In this document: piece after piece, positions 63,301 to 64,000 of the stretch
Numbering within the stretch: the first letter of the stretch is position 1
Layout: each line of letters begins with the position of its first letter
Source of the DNA: Shimia aestuarii
GTDB lineage: Bacteria; Pseudomonadota; Alphaproteobacteria; Rhodobacterales; Rhodobacteraceae
Assembly: GCF_022814865.1 (NCBI RefSeq)
Contig: NZ_JAKVRD010000008.1
Coordinates: forward strand, 62,001 to 126,000
Reading direction: 5' to 3'
Length of the DNA: 64,000 nt
Made by a program: the position numbers and the translations under genes
Notes under the pieces: generated by a model
Told to the model about the DNA's origin: nothing
Seen by the model: the letters and a program-made list of their open reading frames with translations, nothing else
Database searches by the model: none

Positions 63301-63810
63301 CACTACCTCGCCCGGTTCTCGACCCCGGCTGCGGCAAGCGTGGACGCAGGTACGTGGTCTGGCGAGATGTCCCACGAAGCCGCACAAACCGCCCTCAAAT
63401 CCGCTCCCCCAGCGCAGGCCAGCACCACCCTGACCCTGCCGGGGCCAACCGGCGAATCCAACCGCCTGACCATGTCCGCGCGCCCGCCGGTGCTTTGTCT
63501 CGGGCCGGGCGCAGAGGTTGCGAGCGAACAGGCGCGCGTCGTCGAAAGCCTTGGCGGGATCGCTGTCAAAGCCACCGGTTCCGTTCCGCCCGAGGCACTG
63601 ACAACGCTCTCCGACCTTTCTGGTGTGCTCTGGTGGGGCGATGCAGAGACGGCGCGTGCCTATGAAGGCGCCCTCGCTGCGCGCAAGGGGCCGATCCTGC
63701 CGCTTCTGACAGGCGTGCCTGACGCGGCGCGCGTCCTCGGCGAACGGCATGTCTGCGTCGATACCACCGCAGCGGGCGGCAACGCGGCGCTTCTTGGCGG
63801 GGTGGCTTGA
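60394..63810 (+). CDS. putA: Bifunctional proline dehydrogenase / glutamate-semialdehyde dehydrogenase PutA
   Basis: A 1138-residue enzyme oxidising proline to glutamate. The proline dehydrogenase barrel runs from about 60 to 480 (NPGISVKLSALHPRYE; MVRLVKGAYWDTEIK; FATHNAHTVAAI) and binds FAD. The aldehyde dehydrogenase domain spans about 590-1040, with CISPWNFPLAIFTGQ, ETGG carrying the catalytic Glu and Cys791 in SAGQRCSALRC. No N-terminal ribbon-helix-helix is present, so it is not self-regulating; PutR likely controls it. ATG 60394 is preferred because GGAGAG lies 6 bp upstream. The last 100 residues are divergent. Confidence 0.96.
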   Translation: MSNRALIDTTTYRDEKALVAELIAESGLSPEDRRQISARAATLVTAIRNTTQPGMMEVFLAEYGLSTDEGIALMCLAEALLRVPDAETIDALIEDKIAPSDWGKHLGHSTSSLVNASTWALMLTGKVLEDKEPGIVGTLRGAVKRLGEPVIRTAVGRAMKEMGRQFVLGETIENAMKRAAGMEAKGYTYSYDMLGEAAKTDADAMRYHLAYSRAISAIAAACTHDDIRDNPGISVKLSALHPRYEVAQRARVMDELVPRLRSLALLAKSANMGLNIDAEEADRLSLSIDVIETVLSEPALAGWDGFGIVVQAYGKRAGATLDHLNDLASRLDRKIMVRLVKGAYWDTEIKASQVLGVDGFPVFTSKPATDISYIANARKLLSMTDRIYPQFATHNAHTVAAILEMADDMSAFEFQRLHGMGEALHDIVLKSDKARCRIYAPVGAHRDLLAYLVRRLLENGANSSFVNQIVDEDVPPETVARDPFDAYEDAQTTLPTGPDLFQPERINSKGFDLRDIPTIEAIEEARAPFREAEWHAAPRLAAKAAPNAPEPVTNPALPGDRPGTVATASAQDVETALKSARPWQVSPADRSATLNKAADLYEAHFGEIFALLAREAGKTPLDAVAELREAVDFLRYYAANAPTDAPVGTFTCISPWNFPLAIFTGQISAALAAGNAVLAKPAEQTPLIAHFAVSLLHEAGVPASALQLLPGAGDVGAALTSDPRVGGVAFTGSTETALLIRRSMAENLAPGAPLIAETGGLNAMIVDSTALPEQAVTAIVESAFQSAGQRCSALRCLYVQEDIAAEFSKMLIGAMKELSVDNPWHLSTDSGPVIDAEAQSGIAAHIAEAEAQGRVLFQMQAPQTGTYIAPTLIRVTGIADLEREIFGPVLHMATFKADELDAVIDAINATGYGLTFGLQTRIDDRVQHVSDRIHAGNIYVNRNQIGAIVGSQPFGGEGLSGTGPKAGGPHYLARFSTPAAASVDAGTWSGEMSHEAAQTALKSAPPAQASTTLTLPGPTGESNRLTMSARPPVLCLGPGAEVASEQARVVESLGGIAVKATGSVPPEALTTLSDLSGVLWWGDAETARAYEGALAARKGPILPLLTGVPDAARVLGERHVCVDTTAAGGNAALLGGVA

Positions 63811-63840
63811 CGCCCCGCCCGTTTCCGCCACAGTGGGCGC

Positions 63841-64000
63841 ATGTTTCCGATCCGTGACCACAACCCGTCCGGGCGCACGCCCTATGTCGTCTACATCCTG
63901 ATGACGCTCAATATTGGCATCTTCCTGCTCTATTGGCCGATCATGAGCGAACCCTACAGGATCGCCGCCTTCTTTCAGGATTGGGCCCTGATCCCCGCGG
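63841..64000 (+). CDS. Rhomboid family intramembrane serine protease (partial)
   Basis: Only the first 53 residues are visible before the window ends. MFPIRDHNPSGRTPYVVYIL is the typical Rhodobacterales rhomboid N-terminus, followed by the first membrane helix (YVVYILMTLNIGIFLLYW). The catalytic Ser/His lie beyond the window. It starts 30 bp after putA. Confidence 0.78.
   Translation, partial: MFPIRDHNPSGRTPYVVYILMTLNIGIFLLYWPIMSEPYRIAAFFQDWALIPA

Noticed and set aside
1-64000. CRISPR arrays, insertion sequences, prophage or rRNA genes
   Set aside because: I looked for regular spaced repeats, transposases, integrases and rRNA-like stretches and saw none.

Overview
The window looks like chromosomal DNA from a Rhodobacterales alphaproteobacterium, probably of the roseobacter group. 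The grounds are the high GC with GC-rich third positions, an alphaproteobacterial SOS box (GTTC-N7-GTTC) in front of mmcB, the nrdR/ribD/ribE/ribBX/ribH/nusB gene set, a putR-putA pair, heterotetrameric sarcosine oxidase, kpsS/kpsC capsule genes and two TPR-sulfotransferases. I see no insertion sequence, phage gene, CRISPR array or rRNA. The identification of the organism is inference; no rRNA is available here.

Layout. 1-10 kb: the end of an HMCES/YedK gene, two tandem TPR-sulfotransferases, a DUF952-pyrD-arsC-like operon, SOS-controlled mmcB, a bacterial homologue of iodotyrosine deiodinase, a small membrane protein and an unusual M20-type amidohydrolase. 10-12 kb: ribBX-ribH-nusB on the minus strand. 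12-16 kb: a LysR regulator divergent from a four-gene AhpD-like/DUF1348/GST/PNPOx-like operon. 16-28.7 kb: a complete nitrate assimilation locus (nasT-nasS, a structured leader, nrtABC, nirB-nirD-nasA-cobA). 28.7-36 kb: ribE, a kpsS-kpsD-kpsC capsule module on the opposite strand, then ribD and nrdR. 36-42 kb: yjbQ, small exported or hypothetical proteins, rpoD and dnaG. 42-49 kb: gdh, a GFA-like protein and soxBDAG in one direction. 49.5-52.5 kb: a three-gene TadG/TadE-like set with no other Tad gene nearby. 52.5-64 kb: a membrane protein, aldo/keto reductase, agmatinase-type ureohydrolase, MFS transporter, metG, an M20 amidohydrolase, tRNA-Leu(UAA), putR, putA and the start of a rhomboid protease.

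How the genes fit together. Nitrogen handling dominates: nitrate uptake and reduction to ammonium with its own siroheme methyltransferase; glutamate dehydrogenase next to sarcosine demethylation; proline degradation; and agmatine or guanidino-compound hydrolysis. Riboflavin synthesis genes run on one strand but are separated by two blocks transcribed the other way (LysR module plus nitrate locus, and kps module). Many neighbours are translationally coupled by ATGA overlaps.

Most noteworthy signals: the conserved E-Y-K substrate-zwitterion residues in the iodotyrosine deiodinase homologue; the nas leader with a clear terminator under a NasT antiterminator; 11-bp iterated ATACCGACG repeats in two distant intergenic regions; the 8-bp inverted repeat between putR and putA; a RibB with a GTP cyclohydrolase II-like domain that has lost its zinc cysteines; and the isolated vWA-TadG/TadE/TadE set. 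I did not find an obviously new defence or mobile system.
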